From Serilophus lunatus (Eukaryota > Chordata > Aves > Passeriformes > Eurylaimidae), in contig VXBA01006145.1 in the NCBI GenBank assembly GCA_013399895.1, positions 62,852 to 126,851 on the forward strand: 64,000 nucleotides of DNA, given 5' to 3'. Both the position numbers and the translations under genes were made by a program. Below, in pieces: positions 9,757 to 24,297 of the stretch. Under the pieces are notes generated by a model. That model was not told the DNA's origin and searched no databases. It saw only the letters and a list, made by a program, of their open reading frames with translations. Within the stretch, counting starts at the first letter, position 1. Every line of letters starts with the position of its first letter.

Positions 9757-12700
9757 TATATTTTGTGTGCACATTAGACGGTTTTTACAATCACAAACAG
9801 AACTTCTTAATGCAGATTTGTTTGGGGTTTAATTCTGACTACAAAAGAACATCAGTATGTAAATAATGGAATAACTACCAAATTGGTGATTGTACACCTC
9901 ATTAACAAAGAAAATAATGTTCACATGAGACCTTCTCTAAGGAGCTCTGTGTTGCTGTGCTGTAGTGCAGTAGTTCTCCAGTGATTCTCTTGCTGTGAGC
10001 TCACAAATACTTGTTACAGCTATGACTGAACTGCCTTTTTTTCGTAAAAAATTTGGTTTTCACTGCCTTTATTCTCTGCTTAGCTTGTTGCTGAGCCTCA
10101 GCTCTGTCTTCACAGAAGTTCTCTCTTAGTACAACCATGGTTATGGAGCACTCAACAACTTGTCTCTGCTCTGAGCATTGTGTCTGCTGGAAGGATCCTG
10201 TCCATAGTCTCTAGAGCAGCGAGAGGGCAGTGTTCAGAAGCACAGCCGCTGAACTGAGTAAGATCTCGGTTGCCTAGAAGCAGATGCTGATTGTGAGCAG
10301 TACCTTTGGTTCTTCAGGTTTCTGTGATTAAGTAGAAGATGGCTTGGGCCTTTATTTTACTTTTAAGTTGATGAATGCTATGCCAGAGTTCTGTGGAGTT
10401 TTTTGTTCTGTTCCAAACAGTTCTGTCTGATGATAGGAATTTGGTAAATATATGTGCAAGGAGAGGCAGTGAGAAGGGAAAAGCAGAAAGGATGGGAGGC
10501 AGGTAAGAGGCAAGGTTTGCACGTGTCAGAAAGGAGTGTTCACTTGAGGGTACTTCTTGAAAAGACTTCATGCCTATTCAGGTATCTCTTGGATACTTCT
10601 GAATTCTCCCCACCTTCAGTACAAGCCTGCAACATCTTCCCTTTTTACACCTTTTTTGCCAGGGTATTGTAATTGAATTCCTTACTATGTCCTTCCCCCT
10701 CTTTCCTGAGCGGTGCTGATAGAAGTCGTATAGAAAACAAGTTAGCCTCTCTATCTTAGAAGAAACTGCAGCACCAGGGGTAAAGCAAGTGCTTGTTGGA
10801 TTGTGGAGTCCCCAGAGAAATCCTCATGATCTCTGGTGAAAACAATGAGGAGAGTGTTTGTGCAACTGCCCACTGCCATATGCAGAGCACACACCAGTAC
10901 TAGTATCACAGAGGCAACAGAGATATCTGGAGTGAAGTTCATGCTTCAGTTCTTGCTTTTCTGCCACTCCCTTTTCAAACATACAAAGAGCCGCTTCCCT
11001 GTTAGTTTCTGGCGGGGCTGGCACAATAAGAAATGAAAGGCTTACATAAAGGCAATTTCAGTATTTGCCAAAGTTTATCCTTGATTCAGTGACATCTGAC
11101 ACAGTTCAATTATGGCTTGTCAAAAGCATTCTCCACTGTGGGATAGAGTGGAAAAACAGATTACATGATGTCTGCCGATGATGCAGTTGACTGAGGGACT
11201 AATGAACTCTTGGCTTTCTTAGTAAAATGTACAGAGAGAAGGTGAAGCACATTGAAAGAGGGGGAAAATGAAAATATCAAGACTACAGTAGTGGATGAAA
11301 AATGTGAAATATTGGAGAAGAAACTATGGCTTTCAGCATGGAAGAGCAGCAGTGTGTACTCTGTCCAGGAAAAGGTCCATGAGTGGAGAGAGGAGAGTAC
11401 CTTTAGGGGAGAGTGATGGAAGAGCCACAGGTACCTGTGCTGGGTTGGGGGAATCCTCTTAGTTCATTTGGCTATCTTAGAAGGAAAATTGAGGACATCA
11501 ATTATGGAAACTGCAGTGAGATTGCTTTAAAGTTGCAAGATCTTTAAGTTAGCTGTGAGTGTTTAAATAAAAAAAGTCTACCTTTTTCATGTAAAACAAA
11601 TAGGTGTATCAGTACAGTGTTCCTATCAGAAAAAATTGATTTGAGAATCTGACCTGAATTAAATAGTCTGTTTTGTATCAGAATGTGCCTTACTGCTGAG
11701 CTGATGTAACTTTATGCAATACTGGCTATAAATAAGACTCTTTGTTCCAGGGGAAACTTGATCAGTGCATTTTGGTACTTTCTTAACTTCCAGGTAAAAG
11801 TGAAACTTCAAGTTCTGTTTGTCAAACTTGGATCAGAGAGCACAGGTCATACACAGTCACTAGTCTTAGCTTTTAGATATACCCCACCACATGATTTCTG
11901 ACTAAAAATAGATTTTTCTATGATAGATCATAGCAATCATGAAACATTTGTCAGAGAATGTTTTCATTGGCTGGTCATCCTGCCTGCCTCTTAACACTTG
12001 AGGTCAAGCTGTAATGGCCTTGGAAGGTTTTATTTTCTTAGTACAAATATGCAGTTTTCAACAGGGGAGAGTATCATGCATCTTCCATGGCTCCATTTAA
12101 AAAGTGTTTTGAGTGCTACCAAAATAAAATGCCTGGATCAAAAAGTGACAACTACTCTTGAAAGGAAAAGATGGAATATAAGCCTGGATTTCATGCAAGT
12201 CTGTATTTCACCAAAGAATTTCTGCTCCTTACAGCTGTCGTTCACATAAATATTTTCTTGCTGTTTCACTTTGTGATGGCCCTTTGGACATGGCAGTACC
12301 ATGGTCACCATTTTGTCAGGGTGATGTGACTCTTCATGGTCTCAGGGGAAATGGAAATGGGTGTGCTGCCCTAAAACCACAGGTAATAATCCTGTAGTAA
12401 GCAGTGCTGCAAAAGTTACTGCAAAACAAAATCTTTTATTAAAGAAAATAGAAGAAATAGAAGGCAGCTCAGCAGTCCAAATTTGAATGAAGCTAGTGCT
12501 TCAGCTGGTTAGTGATATTCTTACCTTGTTCTTTCCAAAATGATGCTTCCCTGATGTGCGGCTTTCATCTTTAATGACCATAAGTGTTTGGCCTGACCTT
12601 ACTTCTGACAAGGCTAGTCAAATAAAGCAGTCAAAATAGACTAGAGGGTTGTTTACATGCAGTGTCAGAGCAGATCTTACAGTGATCCAGATGACATTTG

Positions 12701-13523
12701 GGTTAACTGTTGCTGTATCTCACCTGTGCTGTAATACTTCTTTAGGAGCCTCTCTGTTGAGGGTGGACCCTGACACGATTCCTACAGTTTGTCCTCTTGT
12801 CTTCAGTAAGTGTGTGCTGCTGGGGAGATCTCTAAAGGCACATGCCTGTCTTCAGGGAAAATCTGTGGATGGCTTTCCAACCATCTATTGATGTACTTTG
12901 CTACAACACAAAATAGAAAGGCAAAATTTCCTGTTTCAGAATAGATGTTCTCGACCTGCTCGAGGCCCTTAGGTTTGAAGGTGCCTCAAAATGTAGCATA
13001 TATTTTATATGCATTTTTCCCCTTTATTTTTAAGGTACTTGATGCTTATTAAACATCTTACCCTAAAAAAGAAAGGAGACTGGTTATAAAAGGCAATTCA
13101 GTGTGATACATCATATTTTTAATAGGGTATTTGCTTTTTTGATTTATTTCCTAGGAAAAATCTATCTTGTCTGTGTATGATTAACTAGCTGATGGAATAA
13201 TTCTTTACAGGGGGGAGAAGATGCCAGAACATTTGAATGGTGTAAAACTAGACTGCAGAGAGGATTGGAGAAGGTGCAAGGAGGAATAATCTTGTGTTGG
13301 CAGGAAGTAGACTTAATAGTACTTTTTTATCTGTAATTTTTATGATTCTATGGCTAACCAGGGAAATGTTTAATGTTCCTTATACGGCAAGTGAAGGTAG
13401 AAGAAGGAAAATTGACATACCCAGCACTGTTATAATTCATTTCATTACTTCACACAGAGCTTTTATATTGTCACGCCCATAAAGCGCCACTGTGCATGCT
13501 TATAGCCAATTCATCTTTATATA
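9757..13523. other. Intergenic, nothing recognised
   Basis: I scanned both strands. Reading frames here are short and have no splice context or family resemblance. No transposon signature was recognised. Confidence 0.55.
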
Positions 13524-13596
13524 CTGCTGCTGATCCCATTGAAGTGAATGGCAAAACTCCCATCAATTTTAATGGCAGTGGGATATGGCCCATTTT
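13524..13596. repeat. Possible ancient amniote interspersed repeat fragment
   Basis: The block reads GATCCCATTGAAGTGAATGG, then CAAAACTCCCATCAATTTTA and ATGGCAGTGGGAT, ending in TGGCCCATTTT. This 'cccattgaagtcaatgg...' phrase, with its partly self-complementary second half, is very common in turtle and crocodile genomes and survives as relics in birds. The assignment rests on recalled resemblance, and I cannot name the family with certainty. Confidence 0.5.
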
Positions 13597-14696
13597 GTAG
13601 ATATACAATGTATATTTCCTGCACACACTATTTCTCGTGTATAACGTGCCCCTCATCTAAGGTTCAGAGAATGTTTTGTGAAGTGGCTAAGTCACAACCA
13701 TTGATGTAGTCTCCTGCTGGTGAGATAACATGATCTGTCTTCAAAATGGGATTTAAAGGTTGACATTTATTTATCTATCTATTTTTTAATGTATTTTAGT
13801 CACAGTATGCTCGTAGAATGTCTCCATATGTAAAGTACTGTCTTTGAAAAACTTGGCCCAAATAAATTGCCATAGGAAACTATGATAGAAATAGACGTTA
13901 CACTTGCAAGGTTAACGTTACACTACAGCATTTGAAAAATAGGAAGAATCAAAGAAAATTGAAGGTAAAATGGATCAGTGGGTTGGTACACTACACAGCA
14001 GTCTGTAGCACCAGAGGCTAAAAAAGTCCTTTTTGAAAAGCATCTGTTTGGATAGCAACTAACTAAATTAGCAAGGTACAAACAAGGGGGGGAAAAAAAA
14101 AAGGATCATTATTTTAACTAATGTTCTACCTGAGGAATATTTTAAACAGTAGTGAGGTGTCTGTTTCCTTCAGATCCAATCATTCTTGTCCCTATTTAAA
14201 GAAAGTGTATAATGCATGAGCCTTTTTTTAGTAGTTGTAAACTTTACTGATTATGCATTGAAAGACCTGGATTCATAGCAGCATTCAACATGTGCATACT
14301 GTATGGAATACTGTATGGAATTACTTGACAGGCTGATGTCTTCACTCATGAAGCTGCTTTTCTTCATGTTAATGTAAGCTAGAGAGCAGTCACATTCTCT
14401 GCTGAATGCAGGAACAGGGTTTGTAGAGGACTCAAATGAGAAGTTTGCAGTTTAAGTACAACTCTTAGAATATAGTTGTGAAGTGTGTACTGGTAGAGAC
14501 TACATAATGCAGTAGACAGCACTGCAGGTGATGTGTCACTGAGCCTTACTGTACAATACACTTCCATTTAGTGCTTGCAGCAGGCACAGGTCCTGATATT
14601 GGATTATGCAAAGGCTTTTGAACTCCTTCCTTAACTGAATGTACACAGGAATACATCCTGCTTATTGAAGTACACATGCCTTCAGTTAGTGCCATG
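13597..14696. other. Intergenic; short simple repeats only
   Basis: An A-run preceded by a G-run lies at about 14087-14101. A perfect 12-bp tandem duplication (ATACTGTATGGA, twice) lies at 14296-14319. No gene is seen. Confidence 0.6.
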
Positions 14697-14905
14697 ACAT
14701 AGAAAATCATTGAGTCCAACCTTTGACTTAACACCATAATGTCAGCTAAGTCTTTGCACTAAGTGCCATATCTGTTTATTGAACATTTCTAGGGATGGTG
14801 ATTCCACCACTTCCCTGAGCAGTTTGTTCTAATGCTTCCCAAAATTCTCAGTGAAGAAATTCTTCCTGATGTCCAAACTGAGCCTTCCTTGTTGTAATCC
14901 AGACC
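14697..14905 (-). mobile_element. Old CR1 LINE 3'-end fragment
   Basis: AAATCATTGAGTCCAACCTT is followed by a diverged CR1 body, including 'ctagggatggtgattccacc', 'acttccctgagcagtttgttc' and 'gaagaaattcttcctgatgtcc'. These are the reverse complement of the CR1 3' region, so the insertion is on the minus strand. Divergence is clearly higher than in the copy near 9.5 kb. Both boundaries are approximate. Confidence 0.85.
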
Positions 14906-17900
14906 TTTGTAAGGATCTGACTGACCCTACAGATTTCTAGAAGCCAACTAACCTGGGACTTTTTTTTTTAAATTATGAGGCTGTTTTTTACTAAGAGGAT
15001 TTACTATTTTTGCTGAGAATGTGCAGCACTTTAGTAGCAGAGGGTGGGGATGAAGAAAGCTTTTTACCACAGTTTTTTTTCATGTAATCTCTCAAATGAC
15101 AGTCTTGCAACCCACAGAAGCTGTCAGTAGCCTGCAAATTATTTTTACTCTCCCTAGCAGATGTCACAGTGGCAGTTGGCAATATATTGTGAACTCTAGA
15201 GATGCCAAAGATTAAAATATATGAAAGTCATTAAACAAAAACAGTATAAAATGTTCTTTTTTAAGACAAAAAGACAAACCAAAACAAAACATAGATGTCT
15301 GGCCTTCTGACAAAAGCTTGTCTCCCTATTTTTTTTTTTTTAATATGAAATGTTCTAACTTCTGAATTCAGCTTTGCTTTCCTCTGAGATATATGCTGCT
15401 TTTTTAAGTTATGGTGCTTGACCCATGAAACAATGTTTTATTTTTCTTGATGTTGCATCATACAACTTTTCTCCCAGTGCAGAAGAGAAAGTGTTTTAGA
15501 AAAGTGTTTACAGTTGTGGGGTTGCAGAGCATGGAGATGCCAAAGGGGACATTCTCAAAGTTCAGACTCTGAAGGATATTCTACTAAAGGGACACAGTAT
15601 TTTGTGACTTCTGGAGTTGATTTGCAGCAGAAGAGATTTTTTGGAAAGGGGCAACAGATGCTAGTTCTGACATGAAGGAATGTCTGAGGAGGAGCAGAAG
15701 AGATGTGTTGAGATAAAGAAAAAAATAATGAGACTTTACACTAGATTTAAATACTATAGTTAGCAAAGTACAGAGAAGCTGTGATTGGAACGAGTATTAC
15801 ACATACTGGTAAATAGAAAAATATGCACAGGATGGATTTTGAGCCCCAGATTTCCCATACTGGAATGAAAATACTGTAGAATGCAACACCTAGCTGGACA
15901 ATATAGTAAAAAGAAGATAATTATAGTAATGACTGGAATGCTAGCTTCTACATTATTTCCAGATGTTTTCAAGTGACAGAAAACCTTAAAAACCCATTGG
16001 GACCAAAAAAGGACTCTGGGCTGCTGTGTTTGCCCCCTTTCTATGATCTGATTTGCATAAATTTGTAGCAATGCAGCTTCTCGTATTATGCAAGCAGCAC
16101 ATTCTTTATCATTAAAACTTGGGAAACTCCAAATTCAGGAAGCTTGTTTTCACAAGATGCTTCTGAGAATGGGGATGTAGTAAGCTGTGACTCAGAATAG
16201 GTAGAATTATCATTACTGGTGACCAATTTCTGACCAATTGTTTTGAACTTGTGCTTTGGGTAGTTTCTTGGAGAATTATGTGGGAGTGTTGCCCTCTTGA
16301 ATGGATCCGTGGTTTCCTCTGAAATGTTTAACAGTGTCTCTTTACAGAGATTCAGATTTGGACTAGATTGAACTATATAAGGTTGCTTTGATGCCAGGAG
16401 GAAGTATTTGTGTTTGTGGGAAAAATGGTCCAAGCTGTTTGTTTTGGCTTTTGTTTGTGCTTTGGTTTTGTTTTGTTTTTTAAAGAAAGCTTTGCACTGC
16501 ACAGATGTATCCAAACACAGACCCTTTTAGCTAGAGTGTGATTAGGTTCACAGGCTCACAGATGAGGAAGTGGAAGCCTACTAAATGCATTGGGGTGTGT
16601 TTTTTTATTGTCTGTTGCATTGAATCTGCTGAGTTGTTGATTTTTTGTTTCCGTATACTTTGAATAAGCAGAACATTTGGAAAGAAAAAAACCAAACCTC
16701 TGCTAGGAAGAAGTGCCATAAAAATTGTTAAGTTTCTTTTTTTCCTTTTTTTTCTGTTAAAGAAAAGAAGGCAGAAAAATTTGCAGTTTCTGAAATATAT
16801 CGTAAAACAAGGAGAATATAAAAAGGTTTTAAGAAACCACGTCTTCTGTTGAAGCTGACATTAAAAGAAAAACAGGAGCTCTCTTTCACTTTTTTCATGA
16901 TACCTTTAGTCTGTCTGAAATATAGTAAGGTTAACAATGGCTAGGTGACCTATATGTCAAAGTCCTATTCACTTCCTTGGAGACTTGGGCTTTCAAAATC
17001 ATTTCAGCACTTTGAAATTGTTAACTGAAAGCTCAATATGGACAAAGTTTCAGTTAGTTTTATGAGACAGCTCTTCAGGTGTACTTCAGTACACAGCTGC
17101 TATTGCTGATGGAGAATAGGGAAGTGTATTTGGTCTGCCACAGAGTTTTGTTGGAATACCTGCAGCTGATTTACACTATTTACTCTAGGTCATTCTTACA
17201 ATGAACAGAGGAAGATCAGGCATGAATGGGTGTGAAATTCTGTAGTAGCAGTGGTGATGCAGGCAGAAATTAGAAGTGTCATCGTACCAGCTCATCTCTA
17301 ACAGCCTTTATGTCTGTGTTTAAGTCGAATTATTTGATAGAGTATTGCAAAGAGGATACCTTTAGGAGGAGAGGACAGCATGCAAATGGTTGATGTTGGT
17401 GTAGCAAAGATAATTTCAGGCTGCAAACTGTTGCTTGGACTAAGTATATTTCAAAGGGTACATTTGATGTCTGCTTTGAGGCTTCACACCAGAAAGATGG
17501 AAGTTTTGGCCTGAGTGCAGGAAGCTCATATAGGCTACACAAGCAGCATTCACTTTCACCAGAATGTATCACTCCAGGGTATCTCCACTTCTCTCCTGGA
17601 TCAAGCACTCAGGGAAGTTCAGCCACCCTGAGTGACCTTGCTCCCTTAGGTGCTCTACAGCAAACTGCAGTTTTGCAGCACCCACCATGTTTGTAGAGAA
17701 CTGTTGTGTTTCTTTCTGCCTGAACTCTCAGTGGAGTTCAAAGAAAACCTGTCAGAACAGTAGGAGAAGTAAAAGCAACTCTGGATGGAGGTGAACAGGA
17801 TGGTTTGGTAGGAGGGAGAAGACAATGAATGCTTGAGGCAGTCACATTTAAATCCAGAATAAATTCGTTCTATTTGAAGCACTGACAAGATTTACTCCTA

Positions 17901-19830
17901 TGATCTTTATGGAAGCTAGAAGGCATATTAAGTGGTTCTCTCTTGCACTTTCTCACCCAACAGCCATTTTTTGTTGTACTTGTGTCAAGGTATTGGACTA
18001 GCTATGTGTGTGGTCTGATACCACATGGCTACCTTTGGGAGTTCTCACAGTGGGATGGCTCACTTCACAGGCTTCTCCTCTCCAAAAAGTAGCATTTAAA
18101 AAAAAATGAATTATCCTTAAAAACTAGTCTTATTATTGAATTTTTAGTAATGTCATGGTCCCAGGTTGCTTTTGGTTTTGAAATTCCTGTGGATACAAAT
18201 TAAGCATGAAGTTTTACCTGCAAAACATCAATAGTCCTTCTGAGACAGCAAAATGTATACCTGGTCTTTGCTTTTCTTTCTTTGGTGTACTGCCTTTATA
18301 AAATCATTACTTTACGGCATTGATAAATCTGAAAACGTCAACCCTAAGTACAGCCAGTTTGTCAGTGACCTATCCTAGAGGAAGAAGTTAACAAATAATA
18401 GCAACTGAAAGCAGAATATCACTATGTTATTGCCTCCTTATGTTTTGTGGCGTTATTTGTTCCGTGAGTTTAATGACATGAGAGTGAGATTCAATTCCTT
18501 CCCTTTTCTGTCTTAAACTCAGTCTGTAATGACAAGTCTATGATGATTTCTTTTAACTTCTGCTCTCATAATCAGTTCAGTTTGTGTCTTAGAGGCTTCA
18601 AGTAGGAGTGTTTTTCTGTTCTATAATATCTGAATATTATTCAGTTGAGTAACTGATTTTTCTCACCTCTTCCATGAAGTCTGATTATACTACACTAAAA
18701 TGCAGAGTCTATAATGAATGCCAGCCTCATAAGTTTACAGGAGAATGGGAAAACTGAAAAGTTAGTGGTGGTTTCATTTGAAAATGGAGTAAAAGAGAAG
18801 TTAGCCATCAGTTCATTGGGTTAATTTATATTGGATCTGAGCTGTTGCAACATCTACTGTAGAAAAGCTCTCTTGGTTATTATCACATTTGGGTGTAGAT
18901 TCAGATTTAATCTTGCTTATTTTCCTCTCTGTATTTTCAGGAAGGATGAATATGTTGAGCCTTGCTTACAGGCCTGTCAACTTGTTTCAGCTTACAGCTA
19001 TTTCCCAGGACCAATATTATAACACATTTCTCTCCCAAACCTACTCCATTAAAGGCTGTCAATGCATATGTTAAACTTGAAGACTATGCAACTGCTCTTA
19101 CCTTGTAGTCCCTGTTGTTCTGAATCTACTCACTGAAAACATCTCCTGCCTGTGTCAGCAGGTCTTTTGCTCCATATTCTTTCCCTGCAGATCCATTGTA
19201 CTTTGCATTCTGTATTTCCCCTTTCAAGGCTGACAGGTATGCTCACAGGCTTATGTAGGATTTAAGGAATTATCGGGAGACCCTTGTATCTGATGCAAAT
19301 ATAAACAAGTCATCTGCACTTTTCCTGTTAAAAAGGAAATGGCATAAATGCAGTGCTTGAAAAATGGAGGAAAATACATAGTTTGTTTGTGTGTGAAGGG
19401 AGACAAGCTGCCTTGGGATTGTCGCCACCAGGACTCTAGAGGCAGGAAGGCTCTGGAGCAAAACCTTAGTAGGCATAAATCCTCTCTGGAGACAAATGCT
19501 GCACTGTAAATTCTTACCAATTCAGCAAAACGGTGCTATTCAATACCAGGTAGGAATCTGATTTCCCAAACTCTGAGAGGGAAAGGCTTTCTAAATATTT
19601 TTTCCTTGCAAGTTCTAGGCTTTCACGTTGGCTTAGCAATTAGTGTAGGACTGTAATTCCTAAAAGGTCTTAGGTACAAGCCTAATCAAGCATGCAGTGG
19701 GCTTTGAGCAGAAATCCCCTCTCAATGTTGCATCCTTCTGAGAGGAAAGGCAGTAGTGTCTCTTGGTTTTCCCCAGAGATATACACATTCTGAAGACATG
19801 AGCATACTTGCAGCTTCTAGGGATTTGCCT
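14906..19830. other. Intergenic, nothing recognised
   Basis: The sequence is AT-rich with scattered T- and A-runs (about 15330-15342, 16738-16752). The longest frame is a 142-codon minus-strand stretch at 16086-16514, which is Lys/Asn/Ser-rich with no recognisable domain. I treat it as chance. Confidence 0.55.
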
Positions 19831-19831
19831 G

Positions 19832-19872
<41 letters not shown>

Positions 19873-19891
19873 TTATATATAAAGAGAGAGA
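19831..19891. repeat. Compound (TC)n(TA)n...(AG)n microsatellite
   Basis: About eleven TC units run straight into a TA tract. After a short interruption (TTTATATATAAA) the sequence ends in AGAGAGAG. The two ends are nearly reverse-complementary, so the block can form a hairpin. Confidence 0.92.
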
Positions 19892-20772
19892 TGTGTATTG
19901 GAAGACTGTATTAAAATGTAGTGACACAAAAGTTATTTTCATTTCAATTTCAGAGAATAAAGCAAATACATCTTCTATTGTTCATACTTTTCACGTCATC
20001 TGCCTCACAGAATGGGGTTTGAATTTTTCAAATGAACTTAGAATGTCATGGTCTTGACCTGAATAGAAACAAATATTAAAAAAATATTTATATAGAAGAT
20101 GCAAGTGTAATCTATGGGACTTCTACAGCTGTTAATTTGTGAGCATTGTTAATTCAGTAGCAGTGACCTCCTGTATTAGTGCACCTGAGTGTCAATATTA
20201 ACACATGGAATTATATGCATTAAAAATGTTCTATTTGCCTTTTTCTCCTCCTCCTAACATGCATGATCATTTCCAAGTGTAACACTCTAAAATTTATATT
20301 ATATTCAGCCAATCCAGATTTCATTACATTAGACAAACACTGTACAGGAAGAAGGTGCATCACATAAATGCCCCTAATAGTATTCATGAATTTTCCTACA
20401 GCAGGACTTTGGAAATATGCTCCAAATATTCTTTTATAAATTACTATGTTTAAGTTCTGCTATTGTATTTGTATTTTTTTTCATTACTATTTTGAAGGTT
20501 TTGATTCATTGCTTCAGATAAAATTCAGTGCTTTAGTGTTGCTGTTTGTTCTCTACCATTGATGGTGATATTCATCTCTCTTACCTCCGGGAACCTCTTT
20601 TTTTTTGGCTTACTTTGAGTTAGCCAAAATTTATGACTGTTCAATACTGTTTCAGCTGCTGTAGGCAATAGTTTGACTCCTTCTTGTCTTCTGATGTAAA
20701 ACAGTTTGCATATTAATGGTTGCTGTTGTAAAATAGCCCAAAATATGGAACTAGAAATATATAGATTATTTA

Positions 20773-20834
20773 GTGTATATATATATATAATATTATAATA
20801 TATAGTGTGTGTATATATATATATATATAATATG
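20773..20834. repeat. AT-rich microsatellite cluster
   Basis: Two (TA)n tracts are separated by TATTATAATATATAGTGTGTG. The reading frame across it on the minus strand is repeat-derived and not coding. Confidence 0.92.
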
Positions 20835-23800
20835 AGAAATATATAAGTTAAAAACATATAAGTATTGCATATGGCATGTATAGGGTCTAGGACAACTGCA
20901 GGTAAATCTTCTGGAGGATTCTTATTACTGGAAAAACTCCAGTCTTAATTTGGATCATGCTGTAGTGTTTCATACAAATATTATATATTACACAAATTTC
21001 TATAGGATACTTCAACATAATTTTATACAAGGTTCTATCTAGCAAATTCCACAATTTTCACTATAATTTCAGTATAAATCTGTGGTATTTCTATGGCATT
21101 TTATTGTCTCAATTACTCTTTTATGTCGCACAAAACCTTCCATAAAGAAGCACAGTATCTTCTACTGATGGTTTGCTGAAGACATAGAACAACCTACATA
21201 AAATGCCAAAGAAATATACTTTTGAGAAGAATGGGTCTGTGTTTCTTGAAAAGATTTGTGTCTTCTGAAAATATTTGTATGTATTAATTCAAGAACTCTC
21301 TTCTGTTGGTTATGGTATGTGTGTTGAATGCTTTTTCTGATCTGTCACTAGAAACATCAAGAGGGTAACTATGTACAGCCAAATAGTAAGTCTGTGCTTC
21401 AGAAAACAAAGCGTGGTGAAATGCAGTGATGGGAAGTCGGTGGGTGCTTTAAGTTCTTTTTAGTGAGATTATGCAGCTAATTCACAAATATTTTTCCTTT
21501 CCTGTTTGGAGGAACAGGGTTGGTTGGGGGATTGTTGGCAGATCTTGGGGCATTGCATTATCTCTACTTAGTCTCATTCCATTGCTGTTTTCCTTAGTCT
21601 GGGACCCCTCTGACACACTTCGTCATTCACACGGCCATGAAGTCTTGAGGGTTTTTCTAGTGATAGTGACATTACTCACTGTATTATGTCTATGAATACT
21701 GGCTTTAGAAGTTACTGGGAAGAGAGCAGTTTCCCTGAAGAGCTGATCCCTTGCTTGACAATAAAATTTCAACACCATTTCTTGTTTGTTTTTTTCCCTC
21801 TCTCTGTGGTGGAATGAAAGGTGAGCTCTGGAGGGGGACAATAGATCAGATGACCTGCACTGGGGCTTTCATTTGTTGACCATGGGTTTATTTGTTTACC
21901 AGATTAATTTGGTTTTATTATTTGTTTGTTTGTTTATTTCAAACAGATGAAATTATGCATGATTCTGATTCACTTGGCCAAACCAAATCTCTGTGACTGA
22001 GAGCACACTTTACTGATAGATTCCTCCAGTAATGATAAGGCTGTTGTAATATATGCAGTGCTTGAATTGCTATTTGCACTCATGTATGAATATTCAGTAA
22101 TGTTCTAATTTTGGTAATGTATTATTTTTACACAATGATGTCCTATTTTTATACTGTTATTATGGTAGACCTGCTTTTCAGATAATACTAATGTGTTTAT
22201 TGGTACAAAATGGCATAAATTAGAGAAATCTGAAAGGTCTACAGGGTCAGAGGTGTGTTACTTTTTGTGATGTTTATTTCTTTTGACTCGGCTAAGATGT
22301 GGGAACTGGATTTTTTCTAACGATGTTTGAGGTATAAAAGTCTTCATGTTAACACAAGGTCACTCTTGGTCCTGAATTTCTCCTTGTCTCCTTTCTATCT
22401 GGTCATTTTTTTGTATTCTGTTCACTAAAGTTATTCACAGTCTCGTGCATTCTAGATATGAATAAGAAAATGAAAATCATTATTGGTACATTCACACTTT
22501 TCTACAAGAAACTCACATTATTTTTTTTCCACAGCAAATTGCTGTGCATAATATTTTGAGTTATAGCTTTATTTATCTTCATCCAAGAATTTTGCAGCCA
22601 AGGGGCTGCTGATAAATCTAAGCCAAAAGGGAAATACCAGTGAAAATATGAAAACTTGTTTACCCTCACTTCAGTCCAGCTTATTTCAGGTTTAATACAA
22701 GTTTTCTGACATTTGGAGATGTAAGAGAGACCTTGAGGACAGCTGAAGCTGGTGATGTGGAGGGAGAACCCAAGCATTCAAATACAGTTTATCTGCTTTA
22801 TTTCCTAAGCTGTATTTCATTACTCTCATTCTCTTACTGTGCTGACTGACCTGAAATTAGCTACAGATTTATTGTACAGATGTATTATGAAGCATGCACA
22901 TAGTGAAATACACCAAACACATTCATGTTAATGTGGAACTAGGTGAGCAATGCTGGAATGAGCTGCTTCTTTTTTTAATTCTCCCCCCCTCCCCCTGCCC
23001 TTGACTCTGCCACCAAATAATTATTGTATTGTGTGGGAAAAAATCTTTATGCCTTTAGTTAAGAATGCAGCATATCAAATCCTGATATCCAGGCCATTTG
23101 AATCAGATTTCAGTTAGACAAGGCAATTTTTCATACCATGACAACCATCAGTTTAACAGGTGATTTCTCTTTCCTTTCAGAGGTAGTACCATTATTTTTA
23201 TTAAAGGGTGGGAGAGCTTTCCAGAATTTCAGATTCTGAATATATGAAATAGGTTTTGAATGTCAAAGCGCAGTGTGATTTCATAGTTATTTTCCTAATA
23301 AAGTTCTTTTTTGATGTGGTTTAAAATCATGCTTTCTCCTAGGCATATCAGAACTCAGCCACCATTGAACATCAAGCCATGTATATATGTATAACCTACT
23401 GCTTGATGTTCTTCTTGCTGAGCACATGTGTGAGTAGGAAAGAAACAAGATTTCTCTGTAGTGTTCAAAAGCCATAGAGACAATGATGGGAAGTCTGGTC
23501 TGCCCAACAAGGGCCATTTGCCAACACTTGAATAACACACATTTTTTGAATATTTGATTTGTTGTGTCAATTTCAAGATTTTGTCTCTATTAAGCGAGTG
23601 AAAGAAGTTCAGCAGAGGGTAAAAACTAGGAGAAGTTGGAGTCTAGCCACTAGGATTAAGATAAGGAAGATATGACCTTGCAGTTAAAAGCTTCTGAGAG
23701 ATGTGGGGAAGAGTTTTGAGCTGCACGAGGACAAAAAAGGAATGATAGGTGAGAGTTCCTATTTAAGAGAGCAGAGACCAAGTAGAATTTTAATCTTGTG

Positions 23801-24297
23801 GGTATGACCTAATACAGATGAATCCAAGAGTTGAAAAATGTAGGCTAAAATGTGTGATTTGTCATGTGCCTTTAAAATATAAACATTCTCCTGTACCCAG
23901 TTCTGCACATTTATGGCTTTGATTAAATACCCTTGTCCTTTTCACAGCTGTCAGCCATAATCCAGACCTGTTGTACAATGGCTTGACACACTGTCATTGA
24001 GTTTGTTGTTGATTATTCAAGGCTTAGTAGAAATAGGCAGGCTTCAAACTGTTATCTCCAACTCTTTCCTAGGAACTACGTATTTTTCTCCACCACACAG
24101 CTCTTGTGTGATCCTCATTCTATTTAATGAAAAGCCATCATGTGCTGGATGAGTTTAGCAGTGCTAAACTCTGATAGTTGGTATGGAGACTTCCTGGTCT
24201 TCCCAGCTGGATAATCTCAGTTTACTTCTGCCCACCTTCTATTCCTTTTCTTAGGCTTCAGCTCTCAGTAATTTGAGTTCAAAAATAGAGCTTTTGG

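Noticed and set aside
16086..16514. 142-codon minus-strand open frame
   Set aside because: The Lys/Asn/Ser-rich N-terminal part comes from a TTTG-type low-complexity tract. No domain is visible.
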